64,000 nt of DNA from Streptosporangium becharense (GCF_014204985.1 NZ_JACHMP010000001.1:4216001-4280000), one strand, 5' to 3'. Numbered from the stretch's first letter, positions 10,930 through 19,418 are shown. Notes: a model not told the origin generated them from the sequence alone. Numbers and translations are program-made.

Positions 10930-11379
10930 TCAGGCTAGGTGCGGCTCGGCGACCGGCGCTTCTCGATTCCTGATCGGTCTGGTCACCTGCTTCGCCACGC
11001 ACGACGGCATCCCCTCCGTCGCACGCGCCGCCTGACGCCGGTAGGCGCTGGGCGACATGCCGACCAGCTCGGTGAAGCGGGTGCTGAAGGTGCCCAGCGA
11101 CGAGCAGCCGACCGCGAAGCAGACCTCGGTGACGCTGAGGTCGCCGCGGCGCAGCAGCGCCATCGCGCGCTCGATGCGCCGCGTCATCAGATAGGCGTAC
11201 GGCGACTCGCCGTAGGCCAGCCGGAACCGGCGGCTGAGGTGCCCGGCCGACATGTGCGCGCCGCGGGCGAGCGCCTCGACGTCCAGCGGCTGCGCGTACT
11301 CCCGGTCGATCCGGTCACGGACACGGCGCAGCCGCGCGAGGTCGCTCAGGTGCTGCGCCGAGGCGGGTCTGCTGGTCAC
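10930..11379 (-). CDS. AraC-family transcriptional regulator (DNA-binding domain only)
   Basis: From GTG 11379 this is 149 residues and consists almost wholly of the AraC double helix-turn-helix. It contains ARGAHMSAGHLSRRFRLAYG and later ERAMALLRRGDLSVTEVCFA with VGCSSLGTFSTRF. The longer upstream frame has no protein-like composition, so I shorten it. There is no N-terminal ligand domain. The small size and the neighbouring VOC remnant fit a known pair in which a short AraC protein controls a VOC gene. Its original target may be the gene now lost. Confidence 0.85.
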   Translation of the reverse strand: MTSRPASAQHLSDLARLRRVRDRIDREYAQPLDVEALARGAHMSAGHLSRRFRLAYGESPYAYLMTRRIERAMALLRRGDLSVTEVCFAVGCSSLGTFSTRFTELVGMSPSAYRRQAARATEGMPSCVAKQVTRPIRNREAPVAEPHLA

Positions 11380-11552
11380 ATGCCAGATCGTACGTCGCGC
11401 CGGAGCTCCCGGCGCCGCCGGCGTACCGGACCCTGCGGAAGATCGGCATCCATACGCTGGGTTTTGACACGGTACAGCGGTGCACCACGTACGCGGCCGT
11501 GCAGGGGCAAGGGGCAAGGGGCGAAGGCGCCGGTCGGGCACCCGCTGGGCGG

Positions 11553-12407
11553 TCAGCTCTCGACGGTCATGCGCTGGGTGCCGATGACCTTCAGCAACTG
11601 CAGGGACCGGTAGGCGGGGGATTCGGGGTCGGCGGTGAAGATGACCACCTGCTGCTCCTGGTCGGGCACGGTGAGGACGTCGAAGTCCAGCTCGATCACT
11701 CCGACCTGTGAATGCCGCACGGTCTGCCGCAGGTGACGGTCGATGCGGAACTGGTGGGATTCCCACAGGCGGGCGAAGTCCTCGCTGCCGGCCACCAGTT
11801 CCGCCACCAGGTTCTTCAGTTCCGAGCTGTCGGGGTAACGGGTGGCCGCCATGCGCAGGTAGCTGACCGCCGTGACGGCGAATCGATCGGAGGCGCCCAT
11901 GCCGTAGTGCCGCAACTCCGGGTCCGGGTGCAGGAAGTAGCGCCGGATGAGGTTGCGCTCCTGGCCGGGAGCCAGGGCGGAGAAGTCCTCCAGCAGGGCC
12001 GCGGCCAGCGGATTCCAGGCCAGGACGCGGCAGGTGGGATCGACGACGATCGCGGCGGTGTCGGTCAGCCGGTCGATCAGGTTCAGCGTGCTCGGCTGCA
12101 CCTCGCGTACCGGTCCGGCCGCCTCGTTCTCCTCCCTCTCTCCGGCGAGCTGGAACAGGCGGGCACGCTCCTGGTCGGTGAGGCGCAGCGCGCGGGTGAT
12201 GCCGCCGAGGACGCGCCGTGACGGGTGCCGGCCGCGTGCCTGCTCCAGTCGCGTGTAGTGGTCGACCGAGATGTAGGCGAGCTGGGCGACCTCCTCGCGC
12301 CGCAGGCCCGGGGTGCGCCGGCGGTGCCCCTGGGGCAGGCCCACGTCCGCCGGACTGACCTGTGCCCGCTTGTTGCGCAGGAAATCCGCCAAGGCTCGTC
12401 TGTCCAT
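11553..12407 (-). CDS. MmyB-like HTH transcriptional regulator
   Basis: This 284-residue regulator starts at ATG 12407; a GTG lies three codons earlier. The N-terminal XRE helix-turn-helix contains GLRREEVAQLAYISVDHYTR LEQARG (about residues 34-57). The C-terminal two-thirds matches the MmyB-type PAS-like ligand-binding domain, with DPTCRVLAWNPLAAALLEDF and YLRMAATRYPDSSELKNLVA. Such regulators sense a small, often hydrophobic ligand. It is divergent from the epimerase/dehydrogenase gene at 12577, a common pairing in actinomycetes, and most likely controls that gene and itself from the 169-base intergenic region. Confidence 0.92.
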   Translation of the reverse strand: MDRRALADFLRNKRAQVSPADVGLPQGHRRRTPGLRREEVAQLAYISVDHYTRLEQARGRHPSRRVLGGITRALRLTDQERARLFQLAGEREENEAAGPVREVQPSTLNLIDRLTDTAAIVVDPTCRVLAWNPLAAALLEDFSALAPGQERNLIRRYFLHPDPELRHYGMGASDRFAVTAVSYLRMAATRYPDSSELKNLVAELVAGSEDFARLWESHQFRIDRHLRQTVRHSQVGVIELDFDVLTVPDQEQQVVIFTADPESPAYRSLQLLKVIGTQRMTVES

Positions 12408-12576
12408 ATGCCCCACGCTATGTCCCGCGCGGGACCTCAGCCATGGACTCCCGGTCCCTGGCTGCGCGGGACCGGTCCGGGCGACAGTGAGGTCGCCGGA
12501 CGGTGGGCACCCGGGCCGGTCCCGGAGACGTCCGCCCGTCCGTCGGACAACTCACTGCGGAAAGGCAGCGTGAAGC

Positions 12577-13464
12577 ATGCGTATCTTCATCACCGGAGCG
12601 AGCGGCTATGTCGGTGGCGTCGTCACCGAGCACCTGGTCCGGGCCGGCCACGAGGTGGTCGCCCTGGCCCGGTCGGACCGGGCCCGCGAACGGGTCGAGG
12701 CGCTGGGCGCCAAGGCGGTGCCCGGCGGGTTGCGGGACCTGGACGTCCTGCGCGCGGGAGCCGCCGACGTCGACGCCGTCGTGCACACCGCGGTGGACTA
12801 CTTCGACGCCGGCATGGGGGACATCGAGCGTGACGCTCTGCACTCGATGCTGGACGGGCTGAAGGAGGGGGCTGCGTTCCTCTACACCAGCACCGCTCTG
12901 GTCTACCCGGACACCCAGGGCGTCACGGTGGACGAGGAGCACCCGGTCGACCCGCACGGTCCGCAGCCCTTCAAGATCCTCGGTGAACGGCAGGTCTTGG
13001 GCGCCGGTCACGTCGCGGGCACGGTGATCCGGGCGGGGCTCGTCTACGGCCGGGCCGGGTCGGGGCTGTTGCAGGGCCTGCTGGCCTCCGCCCGGCAGCA
13101 GGGCATGGTCGCCTACATCGGCGAGGGAACCAACGAGTGGTCGTCGGTCCACGTCGACGACCTCGCCGCGCTGTACACGGCCGTGCTGGCGCGTCGTTCG
13201 CCTAGGACGGTCGTGAACGCCGCCGGGGCCGAGCGGACCCCCATGCGCGGGATCGTCGAGGCCGTCGCCGCGGCGGCCGGAGCTCGTGCCGTGTCCGTCA
13301 CCCCCGAGCAGGCGGCCGAGACGATGGGACCGGTCGCCGCCCTGCTCACCCGTTCGTCGCCGCTGGACTCCGCCAAGGCACGGCGGCTGTTCGGCTGGAA
13401 CCCCACGTCGCCGAACCTGCTCGACGAGCTGACCTCCGGTTCCTACGTCCAGGCCTCCACCTGA
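12577..13464 (+). CDS. NAD(P)-dependent epimerase/dehydratase family protein (extended SDR)
   Basis: This 295-residue protein begins MRIFITGASGYVGGVV, the GxxGxxG Rossmann motif of atypical or extended short-chain dehydrogenases. The middle has an STALVYPD segment and a binding region FKILGERQVL in place of the classical YxxxK, so it is closer to the NAD(P)-binding atypical SDRs than to sugar epimerases. It ends with a C-terminal SSPLDSAKARRLFGWNPT motif typical of this group. Ribosome-binding site GGAAAGG lies upstream. It is likely controlled by the divergent MmyB-like regulator. Substrate unknown. Confidence 0.88.
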   Translation: MRIFITGASGYVGGVVTEHLVRAGHEVVALARSDRARERVEALGAKAVPGGLRDLDVLRAGAADVDAVVHTAVDYFDAGMGDIERDALHSMLDGLKEGAAFLYTSTALVYPDTQGVTVDEEHPVDPHGPQPFKILGERQVLGAGHVAGTVIRAGLVYGRAGSGLLQGLLASARQQGMVAYIGEGTNEWSSVHVDDLAALYTAVLARRSPRTVVNAAGAERTPMRGIVEAVAAAAGARAVSVTPEQAAETMGPVAALLTRSSPLDSAKARRLFGWNPTSPNLLDELTSGSYVQAST

Positions 13465-13728
13465 ACCGGGCTCGGGCCGGCCCGAGCCGCCGGGACGCTG
13501 GTTTTCGCCGCCGGCCGAGCGATCCTGGCCGCCCTGGCACGGTTCCTGTCGCCCAGGCTGCGGGCTCACCGGCTGGTGACGCCTGGCACCCTGCCGGCCT
13601 GGCACCGCGGCTTGGGAGGAACCCGGAACCGGCGGTCTCCCTTCGATCTTCCCGAAGATCAACATGACCCCTATGGATTCCAAGAAGCCCCGGAAAAGCA
13701 AGAACCCCCTGGTCAAGGAGGCCGCTAG

Positions 13729-13770
13729 TAGGGCGCCTGGGAATCGAACCCAGAACCTACGGATTAAAAG
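13729..13770 (-). repeat. Displaced 3' half of tRNA-Lys (attachment-site copy)
   Basis: These 42 bases repeat the anticodon-loop-to-3'-end half of the tRNA-Lys at 15335-15376 with a single mismatch. The 5' half of a tRNA is missing, so it is not a functional gene. Its position and orientation are those of the distal attachment site left when an element integrates into the 3' end of a tRNA gene. Confidence 0.85.
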
Positions 13771-13943
13771 CCGACGGGTTCACTGCCGTCCGATGCCGTG
13801 ACCTGTCATCTCGTACCATTCTGTCCGCCAGCGTCCCCGCCGGTCTGTCGGATGATGCCACCGCGTGCCGGGCCGTACCGCGACAGACGAGCGACCACCG
13901 AGCAAACATGGGCCCTTGACCATCGCCTACCTGCAGGGATGGT

Positions 13944-14276
13944 TCAGGCGACCTTGACGGTGTGGTCGCCGAAGTCGGCCACCACGTCCAGCGTGCCGCC
14001 CAGAGCGGTGACGTAGGAACGCAGGGCGTCCAGGCCGCCGATCTGGCCGTGCTCGATCTGGGACACGCGCGCCTGGGAGACGCCCATGCGTTCGGCCAGG
14101 AGCTTCTGGGAGATGCCCAGGCGTTTGCGCATCTCGGCGAGCTGGGTGCCGCGCAGTTCCGCCCGGAGCTGCTCACGGCTGGCCTCTCGGGCGGCGACGC
14201 GCTCGGGGGAGTCCCACTCGGGGTCGATCTCACGGATCTTGGACTTGGTGTCGGACCACTTCACGAACTCGCTCAT
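13944..14276 (-). CDS. HTH antitoxin (HigA-like, XRE family)
   Basis: From ATG 14276 this is a 110-residue protein whose C-terminal half is an XRE helix-turn-helix (LGISQKLLAERMGVSQARVS then QIEHGQ). It ends with the beta-strand tail TLDVVADFGDHTVKVA that is usual in HigA-type antitoxins of HigB/RelE toxins. Its start overlaps the toxin stop by one base (TGATG), giving toxin-first order as in higBA. It should repress the pair by binding the palindrome at 14658-14676. The frame is intact although its toxin is not. Confidence 0.85.
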   Translation of the reverse strand: MSEFVKWSDTKSKIREIDPEWDSPERVAAREASREQLRAELRGTQLAEMRKRLGISQKLLAERMGVSQARVSQIEHGQIGGLDALRSYVTALGGTLDVVADFGDHTVKVA

Positions 14277-14650
14277 CAGCGCTCCTCCTTCTCCTGCTCG
14301 ACGCGGTATGCGGCGTAGCGTTCCTCCGCCAAGGGGATCGCCGTGCGGTACCACCGGTTCCATTCCCCTGCTTTGTCGCCGGCGACCAGCACGATGGCCT
14401 CCCGGGTGGGATCGAAGACGAACAGTAGGCGGATCTCCGCGCCGCCCGGCACCCGGGGCCGCAGTTCCTTGAGGTTGTGCAGGACGCGGGAGTGGTGGAT
14501 CCGGTCGACCAGCGGACGGCCGAGCTTCGGACCCTGCAGGGCGAGCTCGTCCAGCGCTTCCTCGATCTTCTCCGCGGTGGCCGGGTCGTTCTTGCAGACG
14601 TCGAGGAATCAGGCGTTCACTTCGGTGTGCAGTGTGATCTCCCAGGCCAT
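14276..14650 (-). pseudogene. HigB/RelE-family toxin with in-frame TGA at codon 14
   Basis: Reading from ATG 14650, the frame encodes MAWEITLHTEVNA, then TGA, then FLDVCKNDPATAEKIEEAL and a complete HigB-like body with KELRPRVPGGAEIRLLFVFD and LVAGDKAGEWNRWYRTAIP. The relatives I know have Trp at the stop position (TGG to TGA, bases 14609-14611). The rest of the 124-codon frame is intact, so the nonsense change appears recent. HigB toxins are ribosome-dependent mRNA interferases; this one should be off unless the TGA is read through or translation restarts downstream. Confidence 0.8.
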
Positions 14651-14657
14651 ACAGCCA

Positions 14658-14676
14658 ATATAACGGATCCTTATAT
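14658..14676. promoter_or_regulatory. Toxin-antitoxin operator/promoter palindrome
   Basis: Arms ATATAA (14658-14663) and TTATAT (14671-14676) flank CGGATCC, eight bases upstream of the toxin ATG. The site is very AT-rich for this genome and probably overlaps the minus-strand -10 element. It is the expected binding place for the HTH antitoxin. Confidence 0.6.
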
Positions 14677-14820
14677 AGTTTCAGTGCTGTTGCGGGAACT
14701 TTCATGGAGGCGAGGCCCTGTCCGTGGCCGCCGGACGGCCTGCCCGCCAGCGCGACGGTCTGACCGTCGACGACTCCCCAATGTCAGGAGGTCATCCCGG
14801 CTCCATGCTCGGCGTGTGTG

Positions 14821-15109
14821 CTCGGTCATGAGCGGGCCAGATCTGCCCTCGGCCTGGTCGGGTATGCCGACCGCTGCACCGGTCATCGGCCGCACCGGTC
14901 CTACCGACCGCATGCTGATCCACGGCGAACGGCACCTGCGTTCGGTGCTGGCCGAGTACGCCGATCACTACAACGGCCACCGGCCGCACCAGTCCCGCGC
15001 GCAGCGGCCACCCGATCACGATGAGCAGGCCGCCATACCGCTGGAAGGCCGGATCGAACGCTGGAAGGTGCTCAGCGGGCTGATCAACGAATACCACCGA
15101 GCCGCATAG
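14821..15109 (+). pseudogene. Transposase/integrase-core C-terminal fragments
   Basis: From about 14894 the frame encodes DRMLIHGERHLRSVLAEYAD, HYNGHRPHQSRAQRPP and a final GLINEYHRAA. This is the characteristic C-terminus of a DDE integrase-core transposase. The catalytic domain is absent. Just upstream, another frame (14821-14893) reads ALGLVGYADRCTGHRPHRS, a second, more decayed copy of the same segment. Both are scraps inside the tRNA-Lys island and cannot make a working enzyme. Confidence 0.75.
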
Positions 15110-15331
15110 CGGCTCCAGAGAACTCCCAGTTCAAGAGCTATGCGATGAGTGTTGAAGCAGTACAGGTCTTCGGTCTTGGCCTTCCGGTGATCGTCTCCGG
15201 GCCTGACCTGAAGAAGCGACCCTGAACGATCTTCCGTGTGCCCGGCCCGTGCTCGCGAGCAAACATCGGCGGCCTGCTCAACGTGAAGACCCCGCCTGGC
15301 CCGAGAAAGCGCAGGTCAGACGGGGTATGAG

Positions 15332-15407
15332 TGGTAGGGCGCCTGGGACTCGAACCCAGAACCTACGGATTAAAAGTCCGCAGCTCTAACCATTGAGCTA
15401 ACGCCCC
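15332..15407 (-). tRNA. tRNA-Lys (anticodon TTT)
   Basis: The minus strand folds as a standard cloverleaf: acceptor GGGGCGT with GCGCCCT, anticodon loop CTTTTAA, T arm CTGGGTTCGAGTCCCAG, discriminator A and an encoded CCA (15332-15334). Its 3' half is duplicated at 13729-13770, which marks it as an integration site. Confidence 0.95.
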
Positions 15408-15523
15408 GCAGGTGACAGCGTACCGAGGATAGTGTCCACCGGCGTCCGCCGCCATATCCATCGATGGTCATCTGTTCGCGGAACGGCGAATGGAGGGGGC
15501 GGACGGCTCATAGAGTGGCAGGC

Positions 15524-16192
15524 ATGACGAGCTCGGGGCTTGAGTCCGCACATGCTCTCCAGGTGTCCGTCCACGGTTCTCAGCCGCCCGCGCGGGAGCC
15601 GGGGGAGTCCGCCGGAGGAGGATACGTCGTGGTCGACGTGGAGACCACGGGCTTCTCCCCGTCGAGGGGGCACCGGATCTGTGAGATCGCTCTCGTCTCG
15701 CTGGACGCCCGCGGTGAGACCGTCGACGAGTGGCACTCGTTGGTCAACCCCCGGCGCGGTACCGGAGCGGTGGAGGTCCACGGCATCACCGACGCGATGG
15801 TCCGGGACGCCCCGGTGATCGAGGAGGTGCTGGACGAGGTGTGGCAGCGGGTCGCCGGACGGGTCCTGGTGGCGCACAACGCCCCCTTCGACCTGCGGTT
15901 CCTGCGTGATCTCCCGGGCAGCCACTGGGTGACCGAGACCTTGTGCACCCGGCGGCTCGCCTCGGACTTCGTCCCCGGCGAGAAGGTGACCCTGGCCGCC
16001 TGCTGCGAGCGGGCGGGCATCCCGCTCGTCGATGCCCACGCCGCGCTGGAGGACGCCCGGGCCACCGCCGAGCTGTTCCGTTTCTACCTGAGGGCGGGTG
16101 CCTGTTGGGACGACGAGCTCCGCAGGGCGGCCCAGGCCCCCGAGTGGCGTCCCTCGGGGCTGCCGCAGCGGCCCGCCCACCGACGGCGGTAG
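15524..16192 (+). CDS. DEDDh 3'-5' exonuclease (DnaQ-like)
   Basis: From ATG 15524 this 222-residue protein has the DnaQ exonuclease motifs in order: VVVDVETTGFSP (ExoI, Asp and Glu), the LVAHNAPFDLRFL segment (ExoII, Asp) and HAALEDARATAELF (ExoIIIe, His and Asp). These coordinate two metal ions. It lacks any polymerase or helicase domain, so it is a stand-alone proofreading or repair nuclease in the DNA polymerase III epsilon family. The first 30 residues are low-complexity. It lies beside tRNA-Lys with no operon partner. Confidence 0.92.
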   Translation: MTSSGLESAHALQVSVHGSQPPAREPGESAGGGYVVVDVETTGFSPSRGHRICEIALVSLDARGETVDEWHSLVNPRRGTGAVEVHGITDAMVRDAPVIEEVLDEVWQRVAGRVLVAHNAPFDLRFLRDLPGSHWVTETLCTRRLASDFVPGEKVTLAACCERAGIPLVDAHAALEDARATAELFRFYLRAGACWDDELRRAAQAPEWRPSGLPQRPAHRRR

Positions 16193-16194
16193 AG

Positions 16195-16275
16195 GAGCCC
16201 GCTGGGCCGCCGGAGCGTTGGGAGGCCTGCCGGGCCGGGGGAAGGTCGGGAGCCCGCCGGGCCGCGGGAGCGCCG
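16195..16275. repeat. 56-bp-period duplication after the exonuclease gene
   Basis: GAGCCCGCTGGGCCGCCGGA at 16195 recurs as GAGCCCGCCGGGCCGCGGGA at 16251. The intervening bases carry weaker related motifs. It lies directly after the stop codon, like several other short duplications in this window. Confidence 0.6.
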
Positions 16276-16334
16276 GGGAAACCGCCGGGCCACGGCGACA
16301 CGGGAGAAATCAGCGGGCCGCCGCGGTCCCGTCG

Positions 16335-17492
16335 TCAGCGGTAGGCGGCGATGCCGGTCAGGGCCTCGCCCAGCACCAGCGTGTGGATCTCCTGCGTCCC
16401 CTCGTACGTCAGGACGCTCTCCAGGTTGTTCATGTGCCGGATCACCGGGTACTCCAGCGTGATGCCGTTGCCGCCCAGGACGGACCGCGCCTGGCGGGCG
16501 ATGTCGAGGGCAGCGCGGACGTTGGCGAGCTTGCCGAAGCTGACCTGGCGCGGGGTGAGGGTGCCGGCGTCCTTCAACCGGCCCAGGTGGAGCGCGGTGA
16601 GCTGGGACTGCCCCAGGGCGACGTACATCCAGGCGAGCTTCTCCTGGGTCAGCTGGAACGCGCCGATGGGCCTGCCGAACTGGACGCGGGTCTTGGCGTA
16701 GTCGACGGCCGACTCCAGGCAGGCGCGGGCGGCGCCCACGACGCCCCACAGGATGCCGAAGCGGGCCTCCGTGAGGCACGACAGGGGGCCCTTCAGGCCA
16801 CGCACCCCGGGCAGCACGGCCGAGGCGGGCAGGCGGACGTCATCGAAGTACAGGGAGGAGGTCACCGAGGCGCGCAGGGACATCTTCTTGTGGATCTCCG
16901 GGGCGGAGAAACCCGGGGTGTCGGTGGGGACCACGAAGCCGCGGATGCCCTCCTCGGTCTGTGCCCAGACCACGGCGACGTCGGCGATCGAGCCGTTGGT
17001 GATCCACATTTTGGCGCCGTTGAGGATCCAGTCGCCCGACGGGTCCTGCTTGGCGTGGGTGCGCATGCCCGCCGGGTCGGAGCCGTGGTCGGGTTCGGTC
17101 AGGCCGAAGCAGCCGATCGCCTCGCCCGCGGCCATCCGGGGCAGCCACTCCTGCTTCTGCTCGGTGGAGCCGTACTTCCAGATGGGGAACATCGCCAGCG
17201 ACCCCTGCACGGACACGAACGACCGCAGCCCGGAGTCTCCCGCCTCCAGTTCCCGGCAGGCGACGCCGTACGAGACGGCGTCCAGGCCCGCGCAGTCGTA
17301 CCCGTCCAGGTGCATGCCCAGCACGCCGAGCGAGCCGAGCGCCGGGCCGAGCTCGCGGGCGGGGAAGACCGCCTCCTCGAACCAGTCGCCGACGTGGGGG
17401 AGGACCCGGTCGGAGACGAAGCCCCGGACGGTGTCACGGATGAGGCGCTGCTCCTCGGAGAGCGTGTCGTCGATGCGCAGGAGGTCGTCCAT
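16335..17492 (-). CDS. Acyl-CoA dehydrogenase (glutaryl-CoA dehydrogenase-like)
   Basis: This 385-residue flavoprotein matches the usual acyl-CoA dehydrogenase length. It has CFGLTEPDHGSDPAGM (FAD/substrate loop), KMWITNGSIADVAVVWA, RVQFGRPIGAFQLTQEKLA and, near the C-terminus, LGGNGITLEYPVIRHMNN followed by TYEGTQEIHTLVLG. The Glu of the YEGT motif is the catalytic base position used by glutaryl-CoA dehydrogenase, and the ending is most like that subgroup. It would oxidise an acyl-CoA to the enoyl-CoA, passing electrons to electron-transfer flavoprotein. It stands alone; no lysine-catabolic genes are beside it. Confidence 0.93.
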   Translation of the reverse strand: MDDLLRIDDTLSEEQRLIRDTVRGFVSDRVLPHVGDWFEEAVFPARELGPALGSLGVLGMHLDGYDCAGLDAVSYGVACRELEAGDSGLRSFVSVQGSLAMFPIWKYGSTEQKQEWLPRMAAGEAIGCFGLTEPDHGSDPAGMRTHAKQDPSGDWILNGAKMWITNGSIADVAVVWAQTEEGIRGFVVPTDTPGFSAPEIHKKMSLRASVTSSLYFDDVRLPASAVLPGVRGLKGPLSCLTEARFGILWGVVGAARACLESAVDYAKTRVQFGRPIGAFQLTQEKLAWMYVALGQSQLTALHLGRLKDAGTLTPRQVSFGKLANVRAALDIARQARSVLGGNGITLEYPVIRHMNNLESVLTYEGTQEIHTLVLGEALTGIAAYR

Positions 17493-17611
17493 GGGTGTTC
17501 CTCTCTCGTCGGCCCTGTCAGGGTATTGCCGGGCTGCACGGGGTGCATGTCAGGGTCGTGCCAGGGGGAATCCCGATGTGATGGAAAGCGCCGTTCGGGC
17601 AGGCTGAAGAC

Positions 17612-18115
17612 ATGAACGAAAACGACTTCTCCGGCATCAAGCAGCTCCGCAGGACCAGGGACGGACGGGTCATCGCGGGTGTCGCCGCGGGCCTCGGCCG
17701 CTACGTCGGCGTCGACCCCAACGTCATCCGGGCGGTCCTCGCCATCGCCACCTTCTTCGGGGGGCTCGGCGTGGCGATCTACGCCATCGGCTGGCTGGTC
17801 CTGCCCGAGGAGGACAAGAACCGGTCACTGCTCCAGGACCTGATCGACAAGAACAAGGACAACCCGGTCTGGCTGGACGCCAAGGCCAAGGCGGAGCAGG
17901 GCTGGGCCAAGGCCACCAGCCAGTACCGCGCCTCGCACCCGCAGGCCCCGAACCACCCGGCCAACCAGGCCCCGAACTACCCGACCCACCAGGAGCCGTT
18001 CCCGCAGAACCCCGCCACCGGCTCGTACTACTCCGCTCCGGGTTCGCAGCACCCCGCTCCCGCGGCGCCGTACGACACGGCCGTGGGCGACGACGACCAC
18101 CGCTCCCGGGCGTGA
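17612..18115 (+). CDS. PspC-domain membrane protein
   Basis: This 167-residue protein carries a PspC domain at residues 8-70: LRRTRDGRVIAGVAAGLGRY, then VGVDPNVIRAVLAIATFFGG and a membrane helix ending in GWLVLPEED. The C-terminal half is a Pro/Asn/Gln-rich tail with repeats such as PNHPANQAPNYPTHQEP, likely disordered in the cytosol. PspC proteins take part in envelope stress sensing. In actinomycetes similar N-terminal domains occur on sensor kinases, but here the domain is alone. It ends two bases before the convergent MFS gene. Confidence 0.93.
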   Translation: MNENDFSGIKQLRRTRDGRVIAGVAAGLGRYVGVDPNVIRAVLAIATFFGGLGVAIYAIGWLVLPEEDKNRSLLQDLIDKNKDNPVWLDAKAKAEQGWAKATSQYRASHPQAPNHPANQAPNYPTHQEPFPQNPATGSYYSAPGSQHPAPAAPYDTAVGDDDHRSRA

Positions 18116-18116
18116 G

Positions 18117-19418
18117 TCAGAGGGGCGCCTCCGCGCGGACCCTCTCGATGACCTCCCGGCGGCACCGTCTCCAGAGCGCGGCCAGCGCGGCCGCCACGGT
18201 GAGCCCGGCCGCGCCGGCCAGCGCCACCACGAGCTCGGGGCCGAGGTGGTCGGCCGCGGCCCCTCCGACGAGGATCCCGAGCCCCTGGGAGGCGAGCAGG
18301 CCCGACTGCACGAGACCGAAGGCCTGTCCCCGTTGCTCGGCGGGGACGCACTGCACGAACGCGGCGTTGGCCGCGAGCTGGTAGGCCCCTCCGACGCCGG
18401 AGAGGAACCACAGCACCAGCACCACGGTGAGCGGTGGCCGCAGCGCGCACAGCACCAGCGGCGCACAGGTCAGCATCGCCATCCAGCCCATCATCCGCAG
18501 CCGGCCCGACGGGCTGACGTAACGGCTGAACAGGAAGGCGCCGACAACGGTTCCGGTCGGCATCGCCCCCATCAGCAGACCGGTGACGAGCGAGATCCGC
18601 TGCGCGTCGTCACCACCGGTCAGCGCGGCGGCGTAGGGGGTGGCGATCCCCTCGGGAAGCACGTAGAAGCCGCACAGCCAGGCGATGAGCACCAGGGTCC
18701 GCAGCCGCCGGTCGCCGAAGACCAGCCGGGCGCCGGCGCGGGTCATCATCCACATCGACGGCCGTCCGCCGTCGGCCTGAGCCGGCGCGGGACGCCGGCG
18801 CACCCCGAAGACGATGATGAGGGCCGAGAGCAGGAAGGTCACCGCGTCCAGGGCCAACGCGCGGTACGGGCCCATCGCCATGATCAGTGCTCCACCGGCG
18901 GCGAAGCCCAGCATCTGGGCGCCCTGGTTGGTCATGTTCTGCAGGGCGGATCCCGCGACGTAGCGGTCTCCTTCCAGGAGCTCCGGAAGCAGGGCGGCCC
19001 GGGCCGCCGAGAACGGCGCGCTGAGCAGCACCACGCAGAAGACCAGCGCGCACAGCACGGGGAACGACGTGCCGGGGATCGCCATGAGCGCGACCAGGAG
19101 AGCGCGGAGCAGATCACAGGCGATCATGATCCGCCGCCGCGCGTAGCGGTCGGCGAGACCGGCCAGCAGCGGTCCGCCGATGATCGGTGGCAGGTAGGTC
19201 AGCGCGTAGACCGACGCCGTGGCCAGGGGGGAGTCCGTCCGTTCGAATACCAGGACGGACAACGCCACCCGGGAGAGTTGGTCGCCGAGGAGGGAAAGCC
19301 CTTGGCCGAGCCAGAGCGCGCGAAACTCCCCGAGGGCGATGACCTCGCCGTAGGTTGCTTGGCGTTCGGCAGGGCGGCGGTGCCGCCCGGGTAGCCGGCC
19401 GGACTTGGTGGCCGCCAT
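18117..19418 (-). CDS. MFS transporter (drug/enterobactin-exporter type)
   Basis: I start at ATG 19418, preceded by CGGAGTCCT, which removes an unlikely 31-residue extension. The 433-residue product has about 12 hydrophobic helices. The N-terminal region FRALWLGQGLSLLGDQLSRV and the loop LAGLADRYARRRIMIACDLL (motif A) are characteristic of the MFS_3 drug-export group. It sits in the cytoplasmic membrane and probably exports a hydrophobic compound by proton antiport. The first 30 residues are Arg-rich and cytosolic. No regulator is adjacent on the same strand. Confidence 0.92.
   Translation of the reverse strand: MAATKSGRLPGRHRRPAERQATYGEVIALGEFRALWLGQGLSLLGDQLSRVALSVLVFERTDSPLATASVYALTYLPPIIGGPLLAGLADRYARRRIMIACDLLRALLVALMAIPGTSFPVLCALVFCVVLLSAPFSAARAALLPELLEGDRYVAGSALQNMTNQGAQMLGFAAGGALIMAMGPYRALALDAVTFLLSALIIVFGVRRRPAPAQADGGRPSMWMMTRAGARLVFGDRRLRTLVLIAWLCGFYVLPEGIATPYAAALTGGDDAQRISLVTGLLMGAMPTGTVVGAFLFSRYVSPSGRLRMMGWMAMLTCAPLVLCALRPPLTVVLVLWFLSGVGGAYQLAANAAFVQCVPAEQRGQAFGLVQSGLLASQGLGILVGGAAADHLGPELVVALAGAAGLTVAAALAALWRRCRREVIERVRAEAPL

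Larger units (their letters stand above)
13729..15376. mobile_element. Decayed tRNA-Lys island (about 1.6 kb)
   Basis: The segment is bounded by the 42-bp tRNA-Lys duplication. It contains an HTH antitoxin, a toxin gene broken by a stop codon, their palindromic operator and two pieces of transposase C-terminus. No integrase remains. The layout indicates an old integrated element that has lost most of its content by deletion. Confidence 0.75.

Noticed and set aside
11380..11766. Extended N-terminus of the AraC regulator
   Set aside because: The 129 extra codons are Arg/Pro/Gly-rich with no domain character, while the protein from GTG 11379 is a complete AraC DNA-binding domain.
12418..13716. 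432-codon minus-strand frame opposite the epimerase gene
   Set aside because: Antisense shadow with Gly/Arg/Val-rich composition; the plus strand has a Rossmann motif at its start.
13729..13800. A second complete tRNA-Lys gene
   Set aside because: Only the 3' half matches a tRNA; the D arm and 5' acceptor strand are absent.
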